A stretch of DNA of 64,000 bases from Clostridium chromiireducens (GCF_002029255.1 NZ_MZGT01000001.1:79315-143314), one strand, 5' to 3'. Shown: positions 11,709-21,691, numbered from the stretch's first letter. Translations and numbers: made by a program. The notes: generated from the sequence alone by a model not told the origin.

Positions 11709-12575
11709 ATGGGTAAGAAAATGAAAGATAGTAGAGATTTTTGGATTTTTGTAGGTCCATCTCTATTTGCAATAACAATGGTAGTAATAATCCCATTCAT
11801 AATTGGTATTTATTATACATTTACAAATTGGAATGGTGCGAATCCGGAATATGATTTTGTTGGAATAAAGAATTATATAAATCTTGTTAAAGATGAACAA
11901 TTCATATATTCTTTAAAAATAACTATATTATACACAATTGCAAGTGTAATAAGTATTAATTTAGTTGGTTTTGGACTAGCATATGCAGTTACAAGAAAAT
12001 TAAAAACTAATAATTTCTTAAGAACTGGATTCTTTATGCCAAATCTAATAGGAGGGCTTATCCTAGGATTTATATGGCAATTTATGTTTAACTCAGTATT
12101 TACTGGACTTGGTCAAGTTTTAGGAAGCAAAGCGCTTTCGACATCCCTATTACAGGATGCAGGTACAGCAATGTTTGCGATGCTAATTGTTTCAACATGG
12201 CAATATGCTGGATATATAATGGTAATTTACGTAGCGGCTCTTGAAAATGTCCCAACTGACTTAATAGAGGCAGCACATATTGATGGAGCAAATGGATGGC
12301 ATACGTTTAAGAATATAACTATACCTATGGTAAGACAAGGAATGACAATTTGTTTATTTTTAACTTTAGCTAATTCGTTTAAATTATTTGACTTAAACTT
12401 CTCTCTAACACCCGCAAAAACTACAGAAATGCTAGCTTTAAATATATATAAAGAAGCGTTTGTAGTAAATAATATGGGGATAGGGCAAGCTAAGGCTATT
12501 ATATTCTTTGTACTTGTAACTACTATTTCTTTAACACAAGTTTACTTCAACAAGAAGAAGGAGGTAGAAGCATAA
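11709..12575 (+). CDS. malF: maltodextrin-type ABC transporter permease (MalF-like)
   Basis: Integral membrane permease of the binding-protein-dependent type, 288 aa with about six hydrophobic segments (first near residues 15-35). The EAA loop that contacts the ATPase is seen as EAAHIDGANGWHTFKNITIP near residues 183-205. It is shorter than enteric MalF (514 aa), as usual for the Gram-positive CUT1 family. RBS gaaaggagc precedes the ATG. Its stop codon overlaps the malG start by one base, so the two are translationally coupled. Confidence 0.86.
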   Translation: MGKKMKDSRDFWIFVGPSLFAITMVVIIPFIIGIYYTFTNWNGANPEYDFVGIKNYINLVKDEQFIYSLKITILYTIASVISINLVGFGLAYAVTRKLKTNNFLRTGFFMPNLIGGLILGFIWQFMFNSVFTGLGQVLGSKALSTSLLQDAGTAMFAMLIVSTWQYAGYIMVIYVAALENVPTDLIEAAHIDGANGWHTFKNITIPMVRQGMTICLFLTLANSFKLFDLNFSLTPAKTTEMLALNIYKEAFVVNNMGIGQAKAIIFFVLVTTISLTQVYFNKKKEVEA

Positions 12576-13474
12576 TGGAAGCAAGTAAAATGGTTAATAA
12601 TGTAGAAAAGAGTAAATCAAATAAAAAGCTAAAAACACTAGATAGCTATACTGGAAGGCTGAAATTCCTAGAAGGATTTGCATGGGCATTACTAATATTA
12701 TACATGGCACCTTTCTATTTAATGTTCATAAATTCATTTAAAACAAGAAGGGAAATTTTTGCGAATACCACAGGTTTACCAACCACATGGAATTTGAAAA
12801 ACTATTTAGATGCTATAAATAGAATGGATATGCTAAACTCATTTATTAATTCAATGGTAATAACAGTTGGAAGCGTAGCATTAATAATTTTATTTTCTTC
12901 AATGGCTGCATGGGTATTGGTTCGTGATCAAAGTAAGAAGAGTAAGATAATATTTTATGTATTCACTTCAGGAATGATAGTACCGTTCCAAGCTGTAATG
13001 CTACCACTTGTAAAATGGATGGCAAAGATTCAAATTGGTCCTATTAAGATGTTAGGTACTCACTATGGTCTTATATTTATGTATATAGGATTTGGTGTTA
13101 GTATGAGCATATTCTTATTTCATGGATTTATTAAAGGTATACCGAAAGAAGTTGAAGAGGCGGCAACTATAGATGGCTGTAGCAAATGGCAAACTTATTT
13201 AAAAGTAATATTGCCATTATTAAAACCAACTACTGTTACGGTAGCAGTATTAAATAGTATATGGGTATGGAATGATTTCTTGTTACCATTCTTAACAGTA
13301 AACGGTAAAATAAATACTATACCACTAGCTATGAATAATTTCTTTGGAGCATTCTCAAAACAATGGGAATTAGCAATGGCGGCATTGATTTTAGCTATAA
13401 TTCCAATAGTTATATTCTACTTCTTTGTTCAAAAGCAAATAATTGCAGGGATTGTTCAAGGATCAATAAAATAA
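12575..13474 (+). CDS. malG: maltodextrin-type ABC transporter permease (MalG-like)
   Basis: Second permease of the CUT1 transporter, 299 aa. A ~30-residue charged N-terminal tail precedes the first membrane segment (~34-55). The EAA motif is EEAATIDGCSKWQTYLKVIL in the C-terminal half. The start codon shares its A with the malF stop (TAATG), and aaggagg at 12558-12564 provides ribosome binding. It pairs with MalF to form the channel. No strong terminator follows; the ~350-base gap to malQ holds an operator. Confidence 0.86.
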   Translation: MEASKMVNNVEKSKSNKKLKTLDSYTGRLKFLEGFAWALLILYMAPFYLMFINSFKTRREIFANTTGLPTTWNLKNYLDAINRMDMLNSFINSMVITVGSVALIILFSSMAAWVLVRDQSKKSKIIFYVFTSGMIVPFQAVMLPLVKWMAKIQIGPIKMLGTHYGLIFMYIGFGVSMSIFLFHGFIKGIPKEVEEAATIDGCSKWQTYLKVILPLLKPTTVTVAVLNSIWVWNDFLLPFLTVNGKINTIPLAMNNFFGAFSKQWELAMAALILAIIPIVIFYFFVQKQIIAGIVQGSIK

Positions 13475-13745
13475 TTATTGATAGGAATTTAGAGACTACT
13501 TTAAAAGTTGCTTAATGTAGTAATTTAATGAAATGCGGATTTTTAATCAAGATTTAATATATATCAATAAATCATAATATTGTAGAGCAGGTTAGAAAAG
13601 GTATAATTTAAATTTTAGTTAAGAAACTCTATAAATTAGAATAGTTTAAGAAATACTTTTGAGGATAGTCTCTTGATTTTTAACTATGGCAGAATAGAGT
13701 TATTTAGATTGTTATAGTTAACAATAACTAATTTATAGGTTTTTA

Positions 13746-13758
13746 CGCAAACGCTTGC
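13746..13758. promoter_or_regulatory. LacI/CcpA-type operator upstream of malQ
   Basis: CGCAAACGCTTGC, the same core as before malE, lies about 70 bases before the malQ start and suggests a second promoter for malQ under the same regulator. The remainder of the 13475-13825 gap is AT-rich without other clear structure. Confidence 0.72.
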
Positions 13759-13825
13759 TTAAGCTGTGAGAGAGTATAAATTTCCGCAGAATATTTAGAA
13801 CGAAAGGTGAAAATAGGAGGAAGAT

Positions 13826-15346
13826 ATGAATAGAGGTAGTGGTATTATTATGCACATTGCTTCGCTACCAGGAGAATACGGAATAGGAACCTTTGGTAAT
13901 GAAGCATATGAATTCGGAGATTTTTTAAAGAAAGCAGGACAAAGGTACTGGCAGATTCTGCCCTTAGGCCCTACGAGTTATGGTGATTCACCTTATCAAT
14001 CTTTTTCAGCATTTGCTGGAAATCCGTATTTCATAGATTTTGAGATATTAAGAAAAGATGGCTTACTTAGTAAGGAAGACTACGAGACAGTTAGCTTTGG
14101 TGAATATACTGAGGATATTGATTATGGTGTAATATTTGTAGAAAAATTCAAGGTTTTAAGAAAAGCGTATGAAAATTTTAAAATACAAGATTCTAAAGAT
14201 GCAAAAAAATTTGAAGAAAAAGAGACATATTGGCTTGAAGATTATGCATTATATATGGCTGTTAAAAATCATTTCGGTTTAAAAAGCTGGCAGACATGGG
14301 ATGAAGACATCAAACTAAGGAAACCAGAAGCTATCGAAAAGTATAAAAAACTATTAATCGATGAAATAGGATTCTGGAAGTTCCTACAATATGAATTTTA
14401 TAAACAATGGGAAAACTTAAAATCATATATAAATGAATTAGATATTGAAATAGTAGGAGATATGCCTATATATGTTGCAGAAGATAGTGCTGATGTGTGG
14501 GCCAACCCTGAGGCGTTTTTACTTCATAAAAAGACATTAAAGCCACTAAAGGTTGCTGGATGTCCGCCTGATATATTCTCGGCAACGGGACAATTGTGGG
14601 GAAATCCAATTTATGATTGGAACTATATGGAGAAAACAGATTACAAATGGTGGGTTGATCGTATAAGACAAAGTTTAAATCTATATGATGTGCTTAGAAT
14701 AGATCATTTTAAGGGATTTGAATCATATTGGTCAATTCCTTATGGTGATGATACAGCAGAAAATGGTGAATGGATAAAAGGACCTGGAATAAAAGTATTT
14801 AATGCAATTAAGGATGAGCTAGGAGATGTTAATATAATTGCTGAAGATTTGGGAACATTAACTGAAGAAACCATTAAATTGAGAAATAATACTGGTTTCC
14901 CAGGAATGAAAATATTAACATTTGGATTCGATTCAGATAGTGAAAATCCTTTTTTACCTCATAATTATGAAAAGAACTTTATAGTTTATACTGGTACTCA
15001 TGACAATGATACTGTTAGAGGGTGGATGGAGACAACAGCGCCAAAAGAGCAAGTTAAAAATGCTATAGAATATTTAGGCTTAAGCAAAGAGGAAGGCTAT
15101 AATTGGGGGTTCATAAGAGGGGCTTGGAGTAGCATTGCGGATATTGCTATAGCTCAGATGCAAGACTTCCTAGATTTAGGAAATGAAGCGAGAATTAACT
15201 TACCATCAACACTGGGAAATAACTGGCGTTGGAGAGTAAAAGGATCATTAATAACAGATGATTTGGCTGAAAAAATTAATAAGCTTACTGAAATCTATGG
15301 AAGAACAAATAAAAAGTCTAATATAGACAGTGTACAAGATCTATAA
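13826..15346 (+). CDS. malQ: 4-alpha-glucanotransferase (amylomaltase)
   Basis: GH77 enzyme that disproportionates maltodextrins, releasing glucose and lengthening chains for phosphorylase. The 506-aa length is that of short bacterial MalQ. Family landmarks are visible: SYGDSPYQSFSAFAGNPYFI near residue 53, VGDMPIYVA, LRIDHFKGF (catalytic Asp), IAEDLG (acid/base Glu) and YTGTHDNDT (third catalytic Asp). RBS aggaggaag is well placed. It probably works with the glycogen phosphorylase encoded at 46439. A weak hairpin follows. Confidence 0.95.
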   Translation: MNRGSGIIMHIASLPGEYGIGTFGNEAYEFGDFLKKAGQRYWQILPLGPTSYGDSPYQSFSAFAGNPYFIDFEILRKDGLLSKEDYETVSFGEYTEDIDYGVIFVEKFKVLRKAYENFKIQDSKDAKKFEEKETYWLEDYALYMAVKNHFGLKSWQTWDEDIKLRKPEAIEKYKKLLIDEIGFWKFLQYEFYKQWENLKSYINELDIEIVGDMPIYVAEDSADVWANPEAFLLHKKTLKPLKVAGCPPDIFSATGQLWGNPIYDWNYMEKTDYKWWVDRIRQSLNLYDVLRIDHFKGFESYWSIPYGDDTAENGEWIKGPGIKVFNAIKDELGDVNIIAEDLGTLTEETIKLRNNTGFPGMKILTFGFDSDSENPFLPHNYEKNFIVYTGTHDNDTVRGWMETTAPKEQVKNAIEYLGLSKEEGYNWGFIRGAWSSIADIAIAQMQDFLDLGNEARINLPSTLGNNWRWRVKGSLITDDLAEKINKLTEIYGRTNKKSNIDSVQDL

Positions 15347-15365
15347 AATTAATATGAATTTACTT

Positions 15366-15409
15366 AAATAATCTTTGCAATATTAATTTATATATTGTGA
15401 AGATTATTT
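15366..15409 (+). terminator. weak hairpin terminator after malQ
   Basis: AAATAATCTT (15366-15375) pairs with AAGATTATTT (15400-15409), with an inner CAATAT/ATATTG stem. The T-run is poor, so termination may be partial. Confidence 0.5.
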
Positions 15410-15476
15410 CCATATTAATAAATAGAGGGTATTTTCACTTGTTTATTTAGGAGTTTCTTATTATTTATTTGGAGGC

Positions 15477-15515
15477 TTTACTAACAACCGTACGGTAAAT
15501 TTTGTTGTTAGTAAA
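15477..15515. repeat. 12-bp perfect inverted repeat, malQ-malR gap
   Basis: TTTACTAACAAC (15477-15488) is perfectly inverted at 15504-15515 around a 15-base spacer that contains the self-complementary CCGTACGG. No T-run follows, so an operator or cruciform seems as likely as a terminator. The rest of the 375-base gap between malQ and the LacI gene shows no other clear signal. Confidence 0.45.
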
Positions 15516-15720
15516 ACTTAGTAATATACTGTTTGTAACATTTTTATAGGTATGATAATATTAAGATTATTAGAGCAAATTATCTGCAAAGATAAGAATA
15601 TTTAAGATGAGTAGAGTCTTATAATAATAGATTCTACTTTTAAGCTTTTATTTTAGAAGCTTTAAAATAAATATTAATAAATGTTACAGTGGTTTATTAG
15701 TATAGAAAGGAGTAGAGGAT

Positions 15721-16722
15721 ATGAAAGTTACAATAAAAGAAGTAGCAAAAGAAGCAAATGTATCACCATCAACCGTATCTAGGGTTATATCCGATAGTTC
15801 ACAAATAAGTGAAGAAACTAAGGAGAAAGTTAGGGAGGCAATAAAACGTTTAAAATATAGACCTAATGCCATAGCTAGGAGTCTAGCTAATAAGAAAAGC
15901 AGAATTTTAGGTGTAGTTTTACCAAGTGAAGCTCATGATTTGATAACTAGTACGTTTTTTATCCAAGCAATGAAAGGTATGAGCAGCTACGCTCAAAATA
16001 AGAAATATTATATAACTTACGCATTTAGTGAGGATGAGAAGACAGAATTGGAGTACATTAATAATTTTATCACTAGTAATTTGGTCGATGGAATATGTTT
16101 ATTACGTGCGAGAACTGAGGATAAAAGTATTAAGTATCTTAAGGAAACACAGTTCCCATTTGTAGTAATTGGAAGACCGGAAGAGACAGAGGATGTGTTA
16201 TGGGTTGATAATGATAATTTCCAAGCTACTTATAATTTAGTAAATGAACTTATAAAAAAAGGTCATAAAAATATTGCTTTCCTAGGGGCTAAAAAGGAAT
16301 GGAATGTAACTAAGGATAGATTTAAGGGATTTAAAGTGGCGTGTGAGATTAATGGGATATCAATACAAGATAATAATGTTGTCATGGTTAAGGAGTTTAA
16401 TGAACAAGAAGGTAGAATTGGAACTGTAAGATTATTAGAGAAAGCTACACCTACGGCTATAATAGTAGAAGATGATGTGTTAGCTTTTGGAACATTAAAA
16501 GTTCTTAAAGAGAACAATATAAGAAATATAGATGTAGTAGGGTTTAATAATAATCCACTAGATGAATTTCAAAGTCCATCACTATCATCAATAGATATTA
16601 ATTCGGCTGAACTTGGATATTATGCAGTAAAAATCTTAATAGACTCCTTGGAAAATGATGAAAAATCAATAGACCACTATATTATTGATACTAAACTTGT
16701 AAAAAGAGAGTCCTTTAAATAA
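15721..16722 (+). CDS. malR: LacI-family transcriptional regulator, likely of the maltodextrin genes
   Basis: 333-aa LacI/GalR protein. The N-terminal helix-turn-helix is VTIKEVAKEANVSPSTVSRVI, followed by the hinge helix (YRPNAIARSLANKK) and a periplasmic-binding-protein-like sensor domain with ILGVVLP and FLGAKKEWNVTKDRFKGF. RBS gaaaggag supports the ATG. It lies immediately after malQ, and LacI-type palindromes occur at malE, malQ, after its own stop codon and inside the next gene, so MalR-like control by maltose/maltodextrin is the natural inference. The gene symbol is assigned from context only. Confidence 0.83.
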   Translation: MKVTIKEVAKEANVSPSTVSRVISDSSQISEETKEKVREAIKRLKYRPNAIARSLANKKSRILGVVLPSEAHDLITSTFFIQAMKGMSSYAQNKKYYITYAFSEDEKTELEYINNFITSNLVDGICLLRARTEDKSIKYLKETQFPFVVIGRPEETEDVLWVDNDNFQATYNLVNELIKKGHKNIAFLGAKKEWNVTKDRFKGFKVACEINGISIQDNNVVMVKEFNEQEGRIGTVRLLEKATPTAIIVEDDVLAFGTLKVLKENNIRNIDVVGFNNNPLDEFQSPSLSSIDINSAELGYYAVKILIDSLENDEKSIDHYIIDTKLVKRESFK

Positions 16723-16754
16723 TACTTTCAATTTAATAAGTATTATCTAAAGCT

Positions 16755-16766
16755 GCAAGCGATTGC
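16755..16766. promoter_or_regulatory. LacI-like operator downstream of malR
   Basis: GCAAGCGATTGC matches the inverted operator core (GCAAGCGTTTGC) at 11 of 12 positions and lies 33 bases after the regulator's stop, upstream of the chemoreceptor gene. Confidence 0.5.
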
Positions 16767-16918
16767 GATTGGATTTATTAATAATAAGCATTTTAAATGA
16801 TTAAATGGGCAAACTCACTCATAGCCTAAAAAATAATATTATAAAAATAAGTATGTAATACAAAAGAATTCTTATAAAAATTAAAAATATTTTTAGTTTT
16901 AGAGGGTTCTTTTATTTT

Positions 16919-16964
16919 ATATGTACTACTCTTGGATAATTAATTATGGAAGAGTAGTACATAT
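16919..16964. repeat. 15-bp perfect inverted repeat between malR and the chemoreceptor
   Basis: ATATGTACTACTCTT (16919-16933) is perfectly inverted at 16950-16964, with a 16-base spacer. No T-run follows on the plus strand. It may be a terminator variant for malR or an operator for the chemoreceptor. Just downstream, 16967-17000 carries two similar TACGACA/AACGACA words (TGTCGT on the other strand), weakly like Spo0A boxes. Confidence 0.5.
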
Positions 16965-17074
16965 GATTTACGACATTTGTTAACGTTTAACGACAAAATT
17001 AAATGGTGAGATAATTAAAAATTAAGCAAAAGAACTAATGATTTACTAAAACTATTATAGAAAGGGAGAGTACA

Positions 17075-18469
17075 ATGAAGATAAAAAGAGAAAAAAATAA
17101 TAGAAATGGAACAAGCTTAAAAAATAGAATCATAGTTAGTTATATTATTGTATTAAGCTTTATGCTTATAATAGCAAGCGTTTGCATTAATCAAATGAAA
17201 AATATTGTGAAAGAATTAGGAGTAACTCAGGAGATAATCAATAATGCAGCGGTTCAGACAATGACAAAGCAAAGCATGAGAGCATCTATTACAGAACTTG
17301 AGAATTCGGTAAATAAATTTACTAATATATCAATTATTGTTTCCATTGCTGGATTTATAGTTACCCTAATACTTGCAATTATAATTATTAGAAGAATACT
17401 TAAGCCTCTAAATGAATTGAGCAAATTTTCACATTCATTAAGAGCAGGTGATTTAACCATAAAACTTGTAGGAAATTATGATAAAGAGTTCGGAGATGTT
17501 ATAGAAAGCTTAAATGAAGCAATAAATGCTAATAGATCAATGGTTGGTAATATATATTCTTATTCAAAGTTATTAATAAAATCAAGTGAAGAACTTAATA
17601 ATATAGTTAACAGCATAAATAATAGAATATTGGAAGTTAATTCTTCAACTGAAGTAATTTCTAGTGAAGTTGAACAGCTAAGCGCAGTTTCTCAGGAAGT
17701 AAATTCATCAACATTTGAAATAAAGACTGTAGTATCAGGCTTAAATGAACTTGCAGTAACAGATAATAAATCTGCGGAAACTATAAGAAACAAAGCAATT
17801 CATGTTAAAGAAAAGGGACAAACAGCTGCAGAAAATGCGAGGAGAATATACTTAGAGAAGATTGAGAATATTACTAATGCGATTGAGCAAGGCAGTGTGG
17901 TACAAGATATCAAAATGATGGCAGATGTAATTGCAGGAGTATCAGAGCAAACCAATCTTTTGGCACTTAATGCAGCAATAGAGGCAGCAAGGGCTGGAGA
18001 GCAAGGAAAAGGTTTCGCTGTAGTTGCTGACGAGGTAAGGAAATTAGCTGAACAAAGCACAGATACCGTTGATAAAATAAAAAAGATCATCAGCGAGGTA
18101 CAAGGTGCTTTTAGTAATTTGAGCGAGCATAGCAAAGATTTACTTTCATTTTTACAAGAAGATGTAGATAGTGATTATGAACTATTAATTGAGACAGCAA
18201 CTAGCTATGAAAATGATTCAAGATTAATTACTAACATGGCAGAAGAGGTTCAAAATACTAGCATGACTATTGAAGAAATTATTATGCAAATAACCCAAGG
18301 AATTAATAGAGTAAGCTTAAATGCAGTAGAGACAGCTAGTAAATCACAAGATATACAAAAAAATGTGGATGAAGTTACTGAGCAAGTGGGGACTATTGTT
18401 AAGGCTATTTATGAACAAACTACTATTGCAGAAGAACTGAAAGATGTTATTAATGTATATAAAATCTAA
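17075..18469 (+). CDS. methyl-accepting chemotaxis protein with a small extracellular domain
   Basis: 464-aa transmembrane chemoreceptor. TM1 is at ~20-40, a short extracellular segment of only ~45 residues follows, then TM2 at ~85-107, a HAMP domain ([21 protein letters not shown]) and the cytoplasmic signalling hairpin with [22 protein letters not shown] near 290-311 and [17 protein letters not shown]. It relays ligand state to CheA/CheW. The small sensory domain leaves the ligand unknown; an indirect signal through a binding protein such as the nearby maltodextrin lipoprotein is possible. RBS aaagggaga precedes the ATG. A LacI-type operator is embedded in its 5' coding sequence. Confidence 0.92.
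   Translation: MKIKREKNNRNGTSLKNRIIVSYIIVLSFMLIIASVCINQMKNIVKELGVTQEIINNAAVQTMTKQSMRASITELENSVNKFTNISIIVSIAGFIVTLILAIIIIRRILKPLNELSKFSHSLRAGDLTIKLVGNYDKEFGDVIESLNEAINANRSMVGNIYSYSKLLIKSSEELNNIVNSINNRILEVNSSTEVISSEVEQLSAVSQEVNSSTFEIKTVVSGLNELAVTDNKSAETIRNKAIHVKEKGQTAAENARRIYLEKIENITNAIEQGSVVQDIKMMADVIAGVSEQTNLLALNAAIEAARAGEQGKGFAVVADEVRKLAEQSTDTVDKIKKIISEVQGAFSNLSEHSKDLLSFLQEDVDSDYELLIETATSYENDSRLITNMAEEVQNTSMTIEEIIMQITQGINRVSLNAVETASKSQDIQKNVDEVTEQVGTIVKAIYEQTTIAEELKDVINVYKI
17174..17185. promoter_or_regulatory. intragenic copy of the mal operator (inverted)
   Basis: GCAAGCGTTTGC, the exact reverse complement of the 12-base core before malE and malQ, lies 100 bases inside the chemoreceptor coding sequence, in the first membrane-segment codons. 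An exact 12-mer would rarely recur by chance in 64 kb, so a genuine binding site acting as a roadblock is plausible. Confidence 0.5.
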
Positions 18470-18560
18470 GATAATAAGATTATATTTATAGAAGCTTAAT
18501 GTATAATGTGTTAATATTTGTATAAAGATAACTCAAAGTCTAGAAATTGGGGGACTATAT

Positions 18561-19760
18561 ATGAGTAGAAGAAATTACAAGAAGCATGAAAAAAAACGGC
18601 AAGAAGCTTTAAGGAAACAAAATGGTTATTTAAGAAGTTTTATTTCAATTGTCGCAAGTATATTCATTGTTAGTGGATTTGGGTTGTATTTGAAAAGTAT
18701 AAATACTCCAAATATACCCAAAAATGAAATTAATAGCAATAAAATAAATAATGAAATTATAAGTGAAACAACTGATGAAGATAATATCGTAAAAGAATCA
18801 GTTAAGAAGGAGATTTTAATTTCCTTTGCTGGAGATTTTACGCTAGGGACTGATACTAAATTTGCTTATGACGGTAGTTTACCGGCAGCATTCATTAATA
18901 GCGGAAGGAATTATTCTTATTTCATGCAAAATGTATCAGATATATTTAAGAATGATGATTATACATTAGTGAATTTAGAGACTACATTTACTGACTCAAA
19001 TGTTAAAGCGCATAAAGATGGAGAGGTGTTTTATAATTTTAAAGGACCTAAGGAATATGTTAATATTCTTACGAATGCATCTATAGATGGTGTTACAATA
19101 GCCAATAATCATATTTATGATTATGGTAGTCAAGGTATAAGTGATACAATTAATACTTTGAAATCAAATAGTGTTGATATTTGTGGTGAAGGATATAAGA
19201 TATTAAAAGACATCAAAGGAGTTAAGTTTGGATTTTTGGGATATACAGGTTGGGAATACTCAAAAGATTTGAGAGTAAAAATAGCAAATGATATTAGTGA
19301 TTTAAGAAAGCAAGGCGCAGAAATTGTAATCCCATATTTTCATTGGGGAATAGAGCGATCATATAGGCCATATGATGTTCAAGAGAACTTGGCGAGATTT
19401 GCTATTGATAATGGAGCTGATGCTGTCATAGGCTCACATCCCCATGTTATTCAAAGTATGGAAAGCTATAAAGGCAGACTTATAGCATATTCCATGGGAA
19501 ACTTTTGCTTTGGAGGGAACTCAAACCCTCCCGACAAAAGAACATTGATACTTCAATCTAAAGTTAAAGTTGAAGATAATAAATTAGTTGGTTTTGAATA
19601 TAAAGTGTTACCCGCTATGATATCTTCAAGAAACGATAGAAATGATTATATCCCTACCTTAGCTAGCGGTGAAAACAAGATAAATATATTAAAAAACTTA
19701 AATGAATTATCACCAACATTAAATGGAAGAATTAAAGATGAATTTTTTACATTAGGTTAA
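18561..19760 (+). CDS. CapA-family (poly-gamma-glutamate capsule type) metallophosphatase-like protein
   Basis: 399-aa membrane-anchored protein: a very basic N-terminus, one hydrophobic segment (~26-46), a polar linker, then a CapA/PGA_cap domain. Motifs of that metallophosphatase-like fold are visible: FAGDFTLGT, VNLETTFT, IANNHIYDYG, and GSHPHVIQS with YSMGNFCFGG. The family supports poly-gamma-glutamate capsule synthesis or export in Bacillus, but most clostridial homologues stand alone and have no proven function, as here. Domain likely faces outside. RBS tgggggac precedes the ATG. A good terminator follows. Confidence 0.87.
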   Translation: MSRRNYKKHEKKRQEALRKQNGYLRSFISIVASIFIVSGFGLYLKSINTPNIPKNEINSNKINNEIISETTDEDNIVKESVKKEILISFAGDFTLGTDTKFAYDGSLPAAFINSGRNYSYFMQNVSDIFKNDDYTLVNLETTFTDSNVKAHKDGEVFYNFKGPKEYVNILTNASIDGVTIANNHIYDYGSQGISDTINTLKSNSVDICGEGYKILKDIKGVKFGFLGYTGWEYSKDLRVKIANDISDLRKQGAEIVIPYFHWGIERSYRPYDVQENLARFAIDNGADAVIGSHPHVIQSMESYKGRLIAYSMGNFCFGGNSNPPDKRTLILQSKVKVEDNKLVGFEYKVLPAMISSRNDRNDYIPTLASGENKINILKNLNELSPTLNGRIKDEFFTLG

Positions 19761-19834
19761 AATTAATTTAATGCAGAGAAAAAGGAAAATATTATTTTAA
19801 ATTTTAGGGTTTATATGATCTATACAATGCAAGG

Positions 19835-19879
19835 TGTAAGTGAATTTCAAAATTATGAAATCCGCTTACATCTTTTTTT
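19835..19879 (+). terminator. intrinsic terminator after the CapA-like gene
   Basis: TGTAAG (19835-19840) pairs with CTTACA (19865-19870), with AATTTCA/TGAAAT pairing inside, followed by seven Ts. The following stretch to 20269 is AT-rich non-coding DNA in which I see no further feature beyond a possible promoter for the exporter operon. Confidence 0.82.
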
Positions 19880-20269
19880 GTTAATTATTAAGAAATGTAC
19901 AATGATAAATCTAAAGAGAATACTTAAAGGTTGTGTTGCTTATGTTTTTTTTATTACAAAATTGAAAGATAAATGTAAGGATTATCAATATAACATTGAA
20001 TAAAAGTGATTTACTATATAATTATCAGATTCACATTTATATAAATAATGTTGTTTAAGGAAAAGTTAATGTTTTATTAAGAGTTATATTATATTTGTAA
20101 TGATATACTTATTGAGTATTAGACGGGACCATATATGTGAACTAATGTGAATGGTAGTAAAGTACATAAACCAATGAGGGGAAAGCATAGAAGAGTAGAA
20201 TGAATTTATGTTAACTACTTGTATTACATATGAATCAATGAAAATTATAAAGATTGGGGGAATTTATAA

Positions 20270-21691
20270 ATGCCAAAGTTAGATATTAAGAAATTAAAAC
20301 CTAAAGGCATAAGCCTAAAAGGATTAGAACTGAAAAAGAAACCAAGTAAAAAAGTAATACTACTGTGTACAATATTTTTAATAGCAGCGATATTTGTAAT
20401 AGTTAAAGTAGTTATGCCTAAACCTGCCTTAGAGATCAAACATACAGTTTTATCAAAGGGAAAAATCATAAATAGTGTGAATGTCTTAGGAGAAATAAAA
20501 TCTCAGGAGACTACCAATATATATAGTACAATAAGTAATCCGGTAAAAGAGGTTAAGATTAAGGCTGGAGATAAAGTAAAAGCAGGAGATGTTTTAGCTA
20601 TATTAGATACGGGAGGATTAGAAAAAGATATTGAACAAGCTGTAGTTACTGCTGACGTATCAGAAGCCAATGCTAAGGTGCAGCTTGATAGTGCAAGAAA
20701 AGCATATGATGATGAATTACGGTTATATAATAGTAACTCGAATGGGGAGATAAAGAACGCTGAAGAAACTCTAAAATTAGCAAAGATTAATTATGATGAT
20801 AAGAAAAATATCTATGAGAATAACAAAGCTTTATTTGATAATGAAGCAATTTCAAAGAGTGAATTAAATAAATTTCAAATAGATTATGAAACTGCAAAAT
20901 CAGATTATGAGAAATCTATAGTAGCATTAGATAATGCAAAAGTTAAGGTGAATCAAGCCCTGACTACAGCTAAGAGCACTTATGATACAGCACAAAATAA
21001 CAGCAACAATAATAGCCAAAGAATTGCAATAGAAAAACAAAAGCAGCAATTAGATAATTGTACAATTAAAGCTACGGTTGATGGCACAGTTACAGTTGTA
21101 AATGCTGTTGTCGGGAATTCTGGAAATGGGGTTTTATTTCAAATAGAAAACTTAGATAATATGGAAATAACGGCATCAATAAAAGAGGTTGATATAGCAA
21201 ATATTAAAGTAGGACAAAGAGCCGAAATAAAGACGGATGGAACAGGAGAAGAAATTATTCAGGGAGAAGTTATAAGTGTTAGTCCAACTGCTAAGAAGGG
21301 TGATATGACCCAAGTTAAATCAACAGCTCAATCACAAGGGACAGGTAATGATACAGGTTTTGAAGCTAAAATAAAGATTAATGGCATCAATGAAAATATA
21401 AAAATTGGTATGAATGCGAGAGTAAATGTTATTTTAAATGAGAAATCAGATATTTTTGCAGTTTCATCAGAGAGTATAGTTCAAAATAATGATAGTAAAA
21501 GTATATATATAGCAGAAAAAGCTGATGATAAGCCTAATGAGTATATAGTTAAGGAGATTCCAGTAGATACAGGGGTTGAATCTGATTTTAATGTTGAAAT
21601 TTCAGGTGAGGGAATTTCTGATGGAATTATGATAATTGATGATCCTTCGACTTGTAAAGTTGGAGAAAAAATTAAGATAAATGAGGGGTGA
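20270..21691 (+). CDS. MacA-like periplasmic-adaptor (membrane fusion) protein
   Basis: HlyD/MacA-type adaptor, 473 aa, for the ABC exporter encoded by the next two genes. It has a basic cytoplasmic start, one membrane anchor (~29-48), a biotinyl-lipoyl half (NPVKEVKIKAGDKVKAGDVL, ~86-105), a long alpha-helical coiled-coil hairpin (~115-245), the second lipoyl half (CTIKATVDGTVTVV) and beta-barrel/membrane-proximal domains with a Ser/Thr/Gln-rich insertion. In monoderm bacteria such adaptors work with MacB-like exporters for peptides or antibiotics (YknXYZ type). RBS attgggggaa. The downstream gene starts within 6 bases. Confidence 0.88.
   Translation: MPKLDIKKLKPKGISLKGLELKKKPSKKVILLCTIFLIAAIFVIVKVVMPKPALEIKHTVLSKGKIINSVNVLGEIKSQETTNIYSTISNPVKEVKIKAGDKVKAGDVLAILDTGGLEKDIEQAVVTADVSEANAKVQLDSARKAYDDELRLYNSNSNGEIKNAEETLKLAKINYDDKKNIYENNKALFDNEAISKSELNKFQIDYETAKSDYEKSIVALDNAKVKVNQALTTAKSTYDTAQNNSNNNSQRIAIEKQKQQLDNCTIKATVDGTVTVVNAVVGNSGNGVLFQIENLDNMEITASIKEVDIANIKVGQRAEIKTDGTGEEIIQGEVISVSPTAKKGDMTQVKSTAQSQGTGNDTGFEAKIKINGINENIKIGMNARVNVILNEKSDIFAVSSESIVQNNDSKSIYIAEKADDKPNEYIVKEIPVDTGVESDFNVEISGEGISDGIMIIDDPSTCKVGEKIKINEG

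Noticed and set aside
19815..20003. 62-codon frame after the CapA-like gene
   Set aside because: It runs through the clear terminator hairpin at 19835-19879, has no RBS, and its composition is that of AT-rich non-coding DNA.
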